Assembly (NCBI RefSeq): GCF_000332475.2
Contig: NZ_AOGX02000047.1
Coordinates: 124,001 to 188,000 of the forward strand
Source of the DNA: Leptospira yanagawae serovar Saopaulo str. Sao Paulo = ATCC 700523
GTDB taxonomy: Bacteria; Spirochaetota; Leptospiria; Leptospirales; Leptospiraceae
Direction of reading: 5' to 3'
Length of the DNA stretch: 64,000 nt
Of this stretch, positions 24,964 through 32,156 are shown in pieces. Made by a program: the position numbers and the translations under genes. The notes under the pieces were generated by a model that saw only the letters and a list, made by a program, of their open reading frames with translations, searched no databases and had not been told where the DNA came from. Numbering within the stretch: the stretch's first letter is position 1; each line of letters begins with the position of its first letter.

Positions 24964-25025
24964 TCCAGAATTTCTCCAAATCAAGACGAAAGATACTCGA
25001 CCAAAAGGAAAAGGGAAGAAGATTT

Positions 25026-25382
25026 ATGTTCTGCATGAAGAAAATCCAATTGCCTTTCTACCTTTTTTTCTTTGTTTTTTCCCCTTTGTTTCTGTTTGGA
25101 AATGAAAAGGAAGTTACCCCAACAACTTGCAAACAAAAAGAAGAAACAGTAAAAACCATATATGAATTGCTGCCTGAATCAGAGAGATCCTGTACAGAAA
25201 TTGCCAAACTTGTTTTAACAGAAGAAGATGAAGAAGGTGAAAAATTGGACAAAGAATACAATCATTTGTTTTTAAAGGTTTGTGAACTGAAACGTAAAAA
25301 ACGTTCACTGGATGATATCAAAGAAAATTTGGGTTTAACCAAACAATGTAATTCTCTTCCAAACCCAACGAAAAAGAATTGA
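25026..25382 (+). CDS. Small exported hypothetical protein
   Basis: From the ATG at 25026 (MFCMKKIQLPFYLFFFVFSPLFLFGNEKE), with GGGAAGAAGA upstream, the chain has a signal peptide followed by about 90 polar residues. Three cysteines in the mature part (TTCKQKEE, RSCTEI, VCELKRK, plus one near the end) could form disulfides. The C-terminal half is highly charged (LTEEDEEGEKLDKEYN). I do not recognise the family. It is 38 bases upstream of another exported protein gene. Confidence 0.6.
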   Translation: MFCMKKIQLPFYLFFFVFSPLFLFGNEKEVTPTTCKQKEETVKTIYELLPESERSCTEIAKLVLTEEDEEGEKLDKEYNHLFLKVCELKRKKRSLDDIKENLGLTKQCNSLPNPTKKN

Positions 25383-25419
25383 TTCCTGGTCCCAATTTTG
25401 TAAATTTATTGCAAGAATT

Positions 25420-26100
25420 ATGTTGAAGTTCATTTTTTCACTCTGTTTGTTTATCACTCCCATGGTTTTATTGCCATGCGAACCATTCGCTTCCAAATCA
25501 TTGTCACCTATTGACCATTCGTCGAAAGACAAAAGTTTTATGGAATTCAAAACAAAATTGCAAAAGGTTTTAAAATCGAAAGACCGGAAGGCACTTGAGC
25601 CTTTGATTGCATCGGATATTCATTTTAGTTTTGGACCAGAATCCGGGAAAAAAGATTTTTTAAAATCATTCCAACTAACAGAAAAACCAAATGAATCTGA
25701 TTTTTGGGAATTGTTATCGAACACCATCGAATTGGGTTTCCGTCAAAACCAAGAAGGCCAAATGGTTGCTCCTTATTTTTTTGAAACCTTCCCAAGTGAA
25801 TTCGATCCTTTTTCTCATTACTTAGTCATTGGTAAAAATGTAAATGTAAGGGAACAAGCATCCAAGGATTCTAAATCTCTTGCTTTACTCAGTTACCAAA
25901 TTGTGCGTTCGGAAGCCGATGACTTGGATGGTCGTAGGTTGGAAAAAGAAAGTAATTGTAATTGGAAAAAAATTTGTACCCCACAAGGAAAACCAGGTTT
26001 TGTTTGTGATCGTTTTGTTCGTAGTCCTCTTGACTACAGAGCATTTTTTGAAAAACGCAAAGGCCAATGGATGCTCGCGATCTTTGTTGCGGGCGATTGA
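25420..26100 (+). CDS. Exported protein with bacterial SH3-like domain
   Basis: 226 residues with signal sequence LKFIFSLCLFITPMVLLPCEPFAS. At about residues 135-190 is YLVIGKNVNVREQASKDSKSLALLSYQIVRSE...GKPGFVCDRFVRS, the SH3_3 pattern (NVRxxAS...GxVxxxxV). Such domains bind peptidoglycan or other ligands in the envelope. The N-terminal part is a nuclear-transport-factor-like small domain at best (SKDRKALEPLIASDIHFSFG), unassigned. It is followed closely by a lipoprotein gene. Confidence 0.65.
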   Translation: MLKFIFSLCLFITPMVLLPCEPFASKSLSPIDHSSKDKSFMEFKTKLQKVLKSKDRKALEPLIASDIHFSFGPESGKKDFLKSFQLTEKPNESDFWELLSNTIELGFRQNQEGQMVAPYFFETFPSEFDPFSHYLVIGKNVNVREQASKDSKSLALLSYQIVRSEADDLDGRRLEKESNCNWKKICTPQGKPGFVCDRFVRSPLDYRAFFEKRKGQWMLAIFVAGD

Positions 26101-26191
26101 TCCTTGTTAAATCTAAAACGAAATCAGTTTTTTCTTGAACCAGAATTCGGGAAATTTTAGATTAGGTGAAACCATATCCAAGGGAACATAT

Positions 26192-26572
26192 ATGTTAAAA
26201 AAAATTGTATTTCTATTATTAGCGATTTCGCTAACAAACTGTTTGGTCTTAAATCCAGCAGGTGCTTCACTCGATCGTGAAAAAGGTTCGGAAGCCGCTT
26301 CTCGTATTACTGATGCTGCAATTCAAACAGATTTGATTAATTCTGTCGTTTTGACTGGAAGAGGGAGTATCTCCATCTTTAGTTTAGTTGCACCTGAGAT
26401 CGCCAAAATTGAATCCGACAAATACTATATCAAATCTGATGTCGACGCATGTGTAAATGAAATCAAAGGGTTTAAAGGATATCTTTTAGGATCTTTGATT
26501 ACAAACATCATCTCTTGCCAAGACATTAGTTCTGATGGTTACATCACTGGAGAACCGTTCCCAAGTTTCTAA
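26192..26572 (+). CDS. Probable lipoprotein (leptospiral family, TIGR04452-like)
   Basis: The ATG at 26192 gives MLKKIVFLLLAISLTNCLVLNPAG, a signal peptide with lipobox LTNC. AGGGA lies upstream. The mature 110 residues contain two more cysteines (DACVNEIKGFKG, ISCQDISSD). The pattern resembles the Leptospira-restricted lipoprotein families, perhaps TIGR04452, but I am working from memory. No function can be assigned. The frame opens earlier at 26135, but that extension is not signal-like. Confidence 0.6.
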   Translation: MLKKIVFLLLAISLTNCLVLNPAGASLDREKGSEAASRITDAAIQTDLINSVVLTGRGSISIFSLVAPEIAKIESDKYYIKSDVDACVNEIKGFKGYLLGSLITNIISCQDISSDGYITGEPFPSF

Positions 26573-26585
26573 TCTTTTGTCTTCT

Positions 26586-26610
26586 CCCTGCTCTTTTTTT
26601 TAGGGCAGGG
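26586..26610. repeat. Hairpin between the lipoprotein gene and the Spy-like gene
   Basis: CCCTGC pairs with GCAGGG across a T-rich loop, 13 bases after the lipoprotein stop. There is no T tract after it, so it may be a weak terminator or a leader hairpin upstream of the metal-sensor-like gene. Confidence 0.35.
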
Positions 26611-26663
26611 AACCAAAACAAAATCTTCCGGGTCATATTCTCAAAACAAAACAGGAAGGTTTT

Positions 26664-27116
26664 ATGATCTCTCTCAAACAAGCTCTCAAAATCACAACGA
26701 CAATCGTTCTTGTTTCCGCGATGGCTTTTGCCTTTGGAAACTGCCGTGGTCACAAAGACTTCGAAAAACGTATGGAATGGGTAGCCTCCAAACTGACTTC
26801 GAAATTGGATTTGGACGATGCCCAAAAAGCAAAACTAGAAAGTATCAAAGCAGAACTCATTGCCAAACACAAGGAAATGAAACCAAAACATGAATCGTGG
26901 GCGAAGGAAATGGCAACTCAAATTCGTTCTGAAAAAATTGATACAAAACTACTCGATAAAATGAGTTTGGAAAGAGAAACTCGCCACCAAGAAATGCGAA
27001 AGTTTTTTCAAACAAAACTTGTTGAATTCCATGCTGTACTCAAGCCAGAACAAAGGGAAAAGTTTGCAGAACTCGTGGAAAAGTTTGCTTCCCGTCACCA
27101 ACCACCTGAAGAGTAA
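26664..27116 (+). CDS. Periplasmic Spy/CnrX-like metal sensor or chaperone (lipoprotein)
   Basis: 150 residues: signal with lipobox FGNC, then a helical hairpin domain. KLDLDDAQKAKLESIKAEL and LKPEQREKFAELVEKF are the two LTxxQ-like motifs of the CpxP/Spy/CnrX superfamily. A His-rich start (CRGHKDFEKRME) and SRHQPPEE end could bind metal. It is three bases upstream of an ECF sigma gene. CnrX-type proteins sense Ni/Co or other metals in the periplasm and release a sigma factor through the anti-sigma CnrY. AGGAAGG lies upstream of the ATG. Confidence 0.75.
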   Translation: MISLKQALKITTTIVLVSAMAFAFGNCRGHKDFEKRMEWVASKLTSKLDLDDAQKAKLESIKAELIAKHKEMKPKHESWAKEMATQIRSEKIDTKLLDKMSLERETRHQEMRKFFQTKLVEFHAVLKPEQREKFAELVEKFASRHQPPEE

Positions 27117-27119
27117 ACA

Positions 27120-27644
27120 ATGGTTACATTTGACTTCGAAACTGTAGTCAAAGAAACCAAATACTTGGTTTTAAAAACGATCGGTGAAACCCTCATCGAT
27201 CGTTTTGACGATGCCACAGAAGATGTTGTGCAAGAAGTATACTTTCGTGTATTCAAATCACTTGAAAAGGGTGGGTTTGAAGGAAGGTCAAAAATTTCTA
27301 CTTGGATTTATACAATCACAAAAAACGAATCCCTTCGTATGAATGAAAAACGTCTACGTGAAGAGGAAAAAGCAAAACGGTATCTGCAAAAAAACAAATC
27401 CGATTTATTCCAAGCAGATGGAAACAACTCACTTATCAAAGAAGATTGGATTGCATCATTATTGGAAACGATTCCAGAAGTGTACCGCCAAACTTTACGT
27501 TTGTATCTTTCAGGGAAAAGTATGGAAGAGATTGCAACTGAACTTAAAATCAAACAAGGAACCGTGAAGTCTAGATTGTTCCGAACCAAGGAGTGGATCC
27601 GAAAAACATTGCCAGGAGTGAAAAATGAATTCCAAGAATCCTAA
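27120..27644 (+). CDS. ECF-type RNA polymerase sigma factor
   Basis: 174 residues. Region 2 is DDATEDVVQEVYFRVFKSLEKGGFEGRSKISTWIYTITKNESLRMNEK, and region 4 is IPEVYRQTLRLYLSGKSMEEIATELKIKQGTVKSRLFRTKEWIRK, the sigma-70 ECF layout without regions 1 or 3. It starts three bases after the Spy/CnrX-like gene and overlaps the next gene by 20 bases. This co-translation with a membrane protein is the typical sigma/anti-sigma arrangement. Confidence 0.92.
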   Translation: MVTFDFETVVKETKYLVLKTIGETLIDRFDDATEDVVQEVYFRVFKSLEKGGFEGRSKISTWIYTITKNESLRMNEKRLREEEKAKRYLQKNKSDLFQADGNNSLIKEDWIASLLETIPEVYRQTLRLYLSGKSMEEIATELKIKQGTVKSRLFRTKEWIRKTLPGVKNEFQES

Positions 27645-27885
27645 AAAATGGGAAGAATTATTGAATGATTCTGATTTTGAATCGCGAATAGTAAGGAAAA
27701 CAACAACACGCGTAGCAAAACAAAGGAGGAATCGGAATATAGCTGTTTCATTTGGTTTCCTTATCTTGTTGTTAGTGACAGTCACGATCAACCAATGGGT
27801 GATTGAGCCAAACGAAATGATGAGTAACGTGAGTTATTTGGTTGAAGAACTTAGTTCAGAAACGGTTGTGAGTTTTTCGTTTTGA
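27625..27885 (+). CDS. Small single-helix membrane protein, candidate anti-sigma factor
   Basis: 86 residues: a charged cytoplasmic N-terminus (MNSKNPKKWEELLNDSDFESRIVRKTTTRVAKQRRNRN), one hydrophobic helix (IAVSFGFLILLLVTVTINQWV), and a short periplasmic tail. It overlaps the ECF sigma gene by 20 bases, as anti-sigma genes often do. CnrY-type anti-sigma factors are of this size and topology. No zinc-binding HxxxCxxC motif is present. The function is inferred from context. Confidence 0.6.
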   Translation: MNSKNPKKWEELLNDSDFESRIVRKTTTRVAKQRRNRNIAVSFGFLILLLVTVTINQWVIEPNEMMSNVSYLVEELSSETVVSFSF

Positions 27886-27899
27886 TTGATATTTGTCAT
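27886..27899. promoter_or_regulatory. FNR/CRP-type box, first of two adjacent
   Basis: TTGAT-ATTT-GTCAT compared with the FNR consensus TTGAT-N4-ATCAA: eight of ten positions match. The first 13 bases are identical to the box upstream of the cytochrome oxidase operon. The core TGATATTT also pairs with AAATATCA downstream, forming an eight-base stem. Confidence 0.35.
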
Positions 27900-27912
27900 T
27901 GATAAATATCAG
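27899..27912. promoter_or_regulatory. FNR/CRP-type box, second of two adjacent
   Basis: TTGAT-AAAT-ATCAG matches the FNR-type consensus at nine of ten positions. It lies 76-89 bases upstream of the next gene's ATG. It could alternatively be one arm of the hairpin after the anti-sigma-like gene. Confidence 0.4.
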
Positions 27913-27987
27913 TACAAGAAAGAGTCACAATGTACAGAAAGGAGTATGATTTTCACATTTGTTCCGTCAAATTTGAGAAAAGGACAA

Positions 27988-28320
27988 ATGAAAATGAACG
28001 CTTGCATTCTCTACTTAAACAACAAACGAATTGAGATGATCAAGTTAGAATCAGATCATATGGAATCCAAGTTTTGGGAAAAACAAAGAGATTCAGACAA
28101 ATGGGATTTTGCTGAAATCACAAAAACATTGGATTCTCCAAGCGAAGTGATCCTTGTGGGGGAAACCGGCCTAAATACCGAATACCGCCGATGGCTTGCG
28201 AACCACGACCGGGTTTTGGCTAAAAAACTCATCGCGGTGATTGGTGGGACATTGGAAACTAAAATCAATCCAAACCTTGTCAGCCATTTCCAAGAAAAGT
28301 ACTTTCGACGCAGAGGGTAA
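27988..28320 (+). CDS. Small protein with eRF1 domain 3-like (translation-factor-like) core
   Basis: From the ATG at 27988, which has AAAGGA upstream, the protein has 110 residues. EVILVGETGLNTEYRRWLANHDRVLAKKLIAVIGG...NLVSHFQEKYFRRR follows the pattern of the eRF1/Pelota C-terminal domain found in small bacterial proteins (GPGxxKxxxxxHLxxHxxxLAKKVxxV...YF). The match is by eye and remote. An upstream ATG at 27946 in the same frame has a ribosome site too close to the codon. The gene follows two FNR-like boxes and converges on the SafE-like gene. Confidence 0.45.
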   Translation: MKMNACILYLNNKRIEMIKLESDHMESKFWEKQRDSDKWDFAEITKTLDSPSEVILVGETGLNTEYRRWLANHDRVLAKKLIAVIGGTLETKINPNLVSHFQEKYFRRRG

Positions 28321-28338
28321 CTGCCTACATTTCGATTT

Positions 28339-29028
28339 TTATAACAAGTGGTCGCAAGACTCTCCATGTGAATGGAAAAAAATTCGGAAGAGTAAAAATC
28401 CAAGAGAAGTGAGTACTAATATGGTTCCGAAAACTGGGAACCATTTGGGTTGGATGTGCTTCCGAATCTTTCCCATAACAAGACTAAGGCCTGTTAACGC
28501 GGGAACTGTTCCCATATAAAAAGTAAACATAACGATTCCACCTGTGAAAGCACTTCCCGTTGCAAACGATGCCGCATACGCTGGGTACAAAACCCCACAA
28601 GGTAGTAGGGCACTCAATATTCCAATTCCAAATCCCAATCCATTATGAGATGTTCTTTTTCTGATGGATTGCATTAGGTTTGAGATCCCTTTTGGTAGGG
28701 TTCCAAATTTGACATTGGATGGACCCATAAACATACGAATGAGAAAAAAAACTAAAAACAAAAAAGTAAAAATTCCAGCAAACCCTTGTATGGTGGAAAG
28801 TTCTCCAAGAGCATTGGCTCCTTTTCCAAGCATACCTAAAACAAGTCCTAAAAAACTATAAGATGCCATCCTACCAAAATGGTATAGAATCACAGGAGTT
28901 TGTTTAGAAGGATTTGTTGTTTGTAAAAGAGAAACAAAAGGCCCACACATCAAAGCACAGTGAAAACTGCTGAAAAAACCATACACCAAAATGGAGCCAA
29001 AAAAACTAAGATTTGCTAGTTGGTCCAT
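28339..29028 (-). CDS. Sulfite exporter TauE/SafE-family protein linked to cbb3 oxidase biogenesis
   Basis: 229 residues with six to seven membrane segments. Motifs HCALMCGPFVSLL and ALLPCGVLYPAYAAS, each with a Cys, identify the SafE/UreH-like (DsbD-related) branch. Such genes often follow ccoGHIS, and the cysteines may help deliver copper or reducing power to the oxidase. It overlaps ccoS by 23 bases at the end of the oxidase operon. True sulfite export is unlikely. The length is usual for the family. Confidence 0.8.
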   Translation of the reverse strand: MDQLANLSFFGSILVYGFFSSFHCALMCGPFVSLLQTTNPSKQTPVILYHFGRMASYSFLGLVLGMLGKGANALGELSTIQGFAGIFTFLFLVFFLIRMFMGPSNVKFGTLPKGISNLMQSIRKRTSHNGLGFGIGILSALLPCGVLYPAYAASFATGSAFTGGIVMFTFYMGTVPALTGLSLVMGKIRKHIQPKWFPVFGTILVLTSLGFLLFRIFFHSHGESCDHLL

Positions 29029-29221
29029 CTTCTTTCGTTTTGGATTTTAAATCGGAAGTTTCAATATTCGATTGGACTGGGTATTCTTCTTCAAAAAACA
29101 TTCGGTACTTGGGAGATTCGATGTCCTCAAATTGGCCTTTTCGAAATGCCAAAACAAATACATACAAAAAGAAACCAGCAATGCACATTGCCATCGGAAT
29201 CGTTAAATAGAGGGCTTCCAT
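29006..29221 (-). CDS. ccoS: cbb3-type cytochrome oxidase assembly protein CcoS
   Basis: 71 residues: one N-terminal helix (LYLTIPMAMCIAGFFLYVFVLAF) then RKGQFEDIESPKYRMFFEE, the conserved CcoS pattern (xxGQFxDxExPxxRxLxD). It is required for cofactor insertion into the oxidase in other bacteria. The C-terminal tail is longer than in some family members. It overlaps ccoI by 19 bases, within the oxidase operon. Confidence 0.92.
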   Translation of the reverse strand: MEALYLTIPMAMCIAGFFLYVFVLAFRKGQFEDIESPKYRMFFEEEYPVQSNIETSDLKSKTKEDGPTSKS

Positions 29222-31665
29222 TTTGGTATCCTTAAACGTATTGATAAAGAATTAAGTAACACTGTCAAGCTAGAACAAGCCATAAACACAGCACAGATTA
29301 CAGGTAACATAAGACCAAACATGGCGAGAGGTAACATAATCGAATTGTAACAAAAAGAAATGATTATGTTTTGTAAGATGACTTCTCTCGTTTTTTTAGC
29401 AGAGAGTAAACTATGGACAAGTCCATTTAAATTTCCAGAAGTAAGAACCACGTCTGATCTTTCTAAAGACATGTCTTCTGCTTCCGTATGTGAGATCGAA
29501 ACATTGGCCCTTGCAAGGGATAAACTATCATTAATACCATCTCCCACCATTATCACCACATTCCCTTTGCTTTGAGAATCTTGTATGATGTTTGCTTTTT
29601 CTTCTGGAGAAAGATCGGAGTAGTATTGATCAATACCGAGTACACCAGCAATTCGTTTCACAGCTGGAAATCTGTCTCCAGAAAGGATTGCAATTTTAGG
29701 AATCATTTGTTTTAAGAGGGTCACAAAGGAATGGGCACCTTGCCTCACTTCATCTGCTAGTACAAATTGTCCTACCATCTTACCATCAATTGCAACTAGG
29801 ATGAGAGAACCTTCTTTGTTAGGGAGTGGTTCAATAGGGATGTTTTGGTTTTGCAAAAGAGTTTGGTTACCAATAAAAACCAAATATTCCTTCCCTAACC
29901 ATTGGATGGTTCCTTTCACACCTTGCCCTGGGATATTTTGCAATTGGGTGAGTTCCATTGCACTAGCTTTTTCTTTGACAGATTGAAAGGGAGTCAAATA
30001 CTTCACAAGTGACTTAGCAAGTGGATGGTTGATTTCTTTCTCAATTCGATAAACAAACGGTAGTTGGTCTTCATTCACAGTCACCAAACGAACAAGAAAT
30101 TTTCCTTCTGTGAGTGTTCCAGTTTTATCCAAAAAGATTGTATCTGCTTTTGCTAAGGTTTCTACCACCGATGGATTTTTTAAGAGCACACCTTTTTCTG
30201 CATTCAAAATATGATTTGTGACTAAAGCTGTTGGTACAGAAATTCCCAAAGCACAAGGGCATGCGACAATGAGCACTGAAATTGTTGTGACAAGGCTTTG
30301 TTCCAAATCACCCGAGGTCACAAACATCCAAACTCCAAAACAAACAAAAGCTAAGAGGAAAACAACAGAAATAAAATAAGAGGCAATCCGTTCTGTTAGA
30401 ATTTGAATTTTTGGTTTAAGATGGAGAGCTTCCTCTAAGCGAAGTTTTAACGAAGATAAGGTAGATGCATGGTAATCGGAATTCGCAAGGATGAGGGCTG
30501 GGTTGTCGATGGAAAGAGACCCAGCCAAGATGGAATCTCCTTTTAGTTTGCGGATGGGAACAGATTCTCCCGTGAGAAAGGACTCATCCACATAAGTTTC
30601 CTCTGATAAAAGCATTGCATCCACAGGGATTCGTTTTCCAGGTGCGACTTGGATTCTATCACCTAACTTAATTTCACTACTAGGGATGGTAGTTTCACCA
30701 TTCTCTGTGATGCGAACTGAAGTTTCTGGAAGTTTACAAAGGATGGATTCTAATTTATCAGAGGCAAAAACCCTTGCTTTTTCTTCAAAGTATTTACCTA
30801 TCAAAATAAAAAAATAAATCATCGCAACAGAATCAAAATACACTTCCCCTCTATCGGTTAACGTTACATATACGGAATAGAAGTAAGCCATGGAAATTCC
30901 CAAAAACAATAGAAAGTCCATAGAAAGAGTGCGCCTTCGTATGCTTGTTATAAATCCAGACATAAAAGGGAATCCCGAATACAGATAAGCAGGTGTTGCA
31001 AATACCCATGATGCGTAATGGAACATTCGTTTGAGACTTTGGTCGATTCCTGTGAAATAACCTGAATATAAGGCAACACTCAAGATCATGATATTACCAA
31101 AACAAAAACCGGCCACACCAATACGTAAGAGCAAAGTTTTTAATTGTTTGGATTTTTGTAAGTTCCCTTCAGTGGGGGAGAATAGTATGGGTTTGTAACC
31201 AATGGCACGAATGAGAGAAAGGATTCTCGAAATTTTGATTTTGGATGCATCAAAACGAATTCTTGCTCGGCCAGAAGCAAAGTTGATTTGTGCAGATAGG
31301 ATTCCATTTTCTTCACCAAGAACTTTTTCATTGATCCAAACACAAGCGGAACAATGGATATTTGTGATTTGGATAGAAACTTCGGAAAATCCGCCAGAAG
31401 GCCTAACAAACTTTTGGTAAACAAGTTCGTTTTCTATGTCCGCATCATTTTCTTCAATTTCGACGGGACTAAGTTTGGTGTTCCCTTTTAGGCGGTAATA
31501 ATAACTTCCACCTAATGAGTGTATGATGGAATAAACAGTTTCACAGCCTTCACAACAAAAAACCTTTGTTTCATTTTCAAGTTTTGATTCTATCGCTACC
31601 AAACGTATAGGATTTCCACAATGATCACATTCAGTTTTTGTATTTTGTGAGCTTGTTTCGTTCAT
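29203..31665 (-). CDS. ccoI: Copper-transporting P-type ATPase CcoI/FixI
   Basis: 820 residues. The N-terminus has an unusual CxxC pair plus FCCEGC (CDHCGNPIRL...VFCCEGCETVY), then an HMA-like domain with IHCSACVWI. The membrane part has the ion motif CPCALGIS, and the catalytic domain has DKTGTLTEG (phosphorylated Asp), GDGINDSLSLA and the TGES sequence. The FixI/CcoI branch exports copper for oxidase assembly. It lies between ccoH and ccoS with four- and 19-base overlaps. Confidence 0.95.
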   Translation of the reverse strand: MNETSSQNTKTECDHCGNPIRLVAIESKLENETKVFCCEGCETVYSIIHSLGGSYYYRLKGNTKLSPVEIEENDADIENELVYQKFVRPSGGFSEVSIQITNIHCSACVWINEKVLGEENGILSAQINFASGRARIRFDASKIKISRILSLIRAIGYKPILFSPTEGNLQKSKQLKTLLLRIGVAGFCFGNIMILSVALYSGYFTGIDQSLKRMFHYASWVFATPAYLYSGFPFMSGFITSIRRRTLSMDFLLFLGISMAYFYSVYVTLTDRGEVYFDSVAMIYFFILIGKYFEEKARVFASDKLESILCKLPETSVRITENGETTIPSSEIKLGDRIQVAPGKRIPVDAMLLSEETYVDESFLTGESVPIRKLKGDSILAGSLSIDNPALILANSDYHASTLSSLKLRLEEALHLKPKIQILTERIASYFISVVFLLAFVCFGVWMFVTSGDLEQSLVTTISVLIVACPCALGISVPTALVTNHILNAEKGVLLKNPSVVETLAKADTIFLDKTGTLTEGKFLVRLVTVNEDQLPFVYRIEKEINHPLAKSLVKYLTPFQSVKEKASAMELTQLQNIPGQGVKGTIQWLGKEYLVFIGNQTLLQNQNIPIEPLPNKEGSLILVAIDGKMVGQFVLADEVRQGAHSFVTLLKQMIPKIAILSGDRFPAVKRIAGVLGIDQYYSDLSPEEKANIIQDSQSKGNVVIMVGDGINDSLSLARANVSISHTEAEDMSLERSDVVLTSGNLNGLVHSLLSAKKTREVILQNIIISFCYNSIMLPLAMFGLMLPVICAVFMACSSLTVLLNSLSIRLRIPKWKPSI

Positions 31666-32156
31666 CGAACCGTAATTTTTCCTTCTCTTTCAAACGTTTT
31701 ACCGTTGATACTTGAAATAATTCGGAGATTCCAAGTTCCTGTTTCTTTTAAAGAGATTTTTCCCGTAAAACTAAGATTTGATGGAGTTAGGTCGTATCTG
31801 GCTGTATGTTTGGTAGTTGCATTCCGTTCTAACACAATGTAGATTGAATCCGCTTTTGCCAATACTCCTTTTTGGTTAAGAGAAACTGTTAAATTTGATT
31901 CTCCAAGGGGGAGGAGGGTGGTATTGTCCCAATTGGTGGTAAGTTGATAACCTTGACTTAATAAGTCTTTTTGGTTTTCGATTGCCTTTTCATAGTTCAA
32001 ACCAATTTCGTAATAGTTTTTGTCCATCACCGGTTCAAAATGTTGAAAGGTTAATCTTATGGTATAAAACGTTGCCGCAACAAGTGCAGTAAAACTAAAC
32101 AATACTACATACATTGCATTTCTGAGGCTTGGGTGTAAGTCTTTGAACATCATCAT
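31662..32156 (-). CDS. ccoH: FixH/CcoH-like protein of cbb3 oxidase assembly
   Basis: 164 residues with one N-terminal membrane helix (MYVVLFSFTALVAATFYTIRLTF) and a periplasmic beta domain ending FEREGKITVR. The YYEIGLNYEKAIENQKDLLSQGY segment is the conserved FixH signature region. Overlaps of four bases with ccoG and ccoI fix the operon. Its position between ccoG and ccoI supports the call. The periplasmic part has no metal-binding motif I recognise. Confidence 0.88.
   Translation of the reverse strand: MMMFKDLHPSLRNAMYVVLFSFTALVAATFYTIRLTFQHFEPVMDKNYYEIGLNYEKAIENQKDLLSQGYQLTTNWDNTTLLPLGESNLTVSLNQKGVLAKADSIYIVLERNATTKHTARYDLTPSNLSFTGKISLKETGTWNLRIISSINGKTFEREGKITVR

Noticed and set aside
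28339..29028. Sulfite exporter function for the TauE/SafE-like gene
   Set aside because: The operon position behind ccoS and the two Cys-Gly motifs point to oxidase biogenesis; sulfite export is just the family name.
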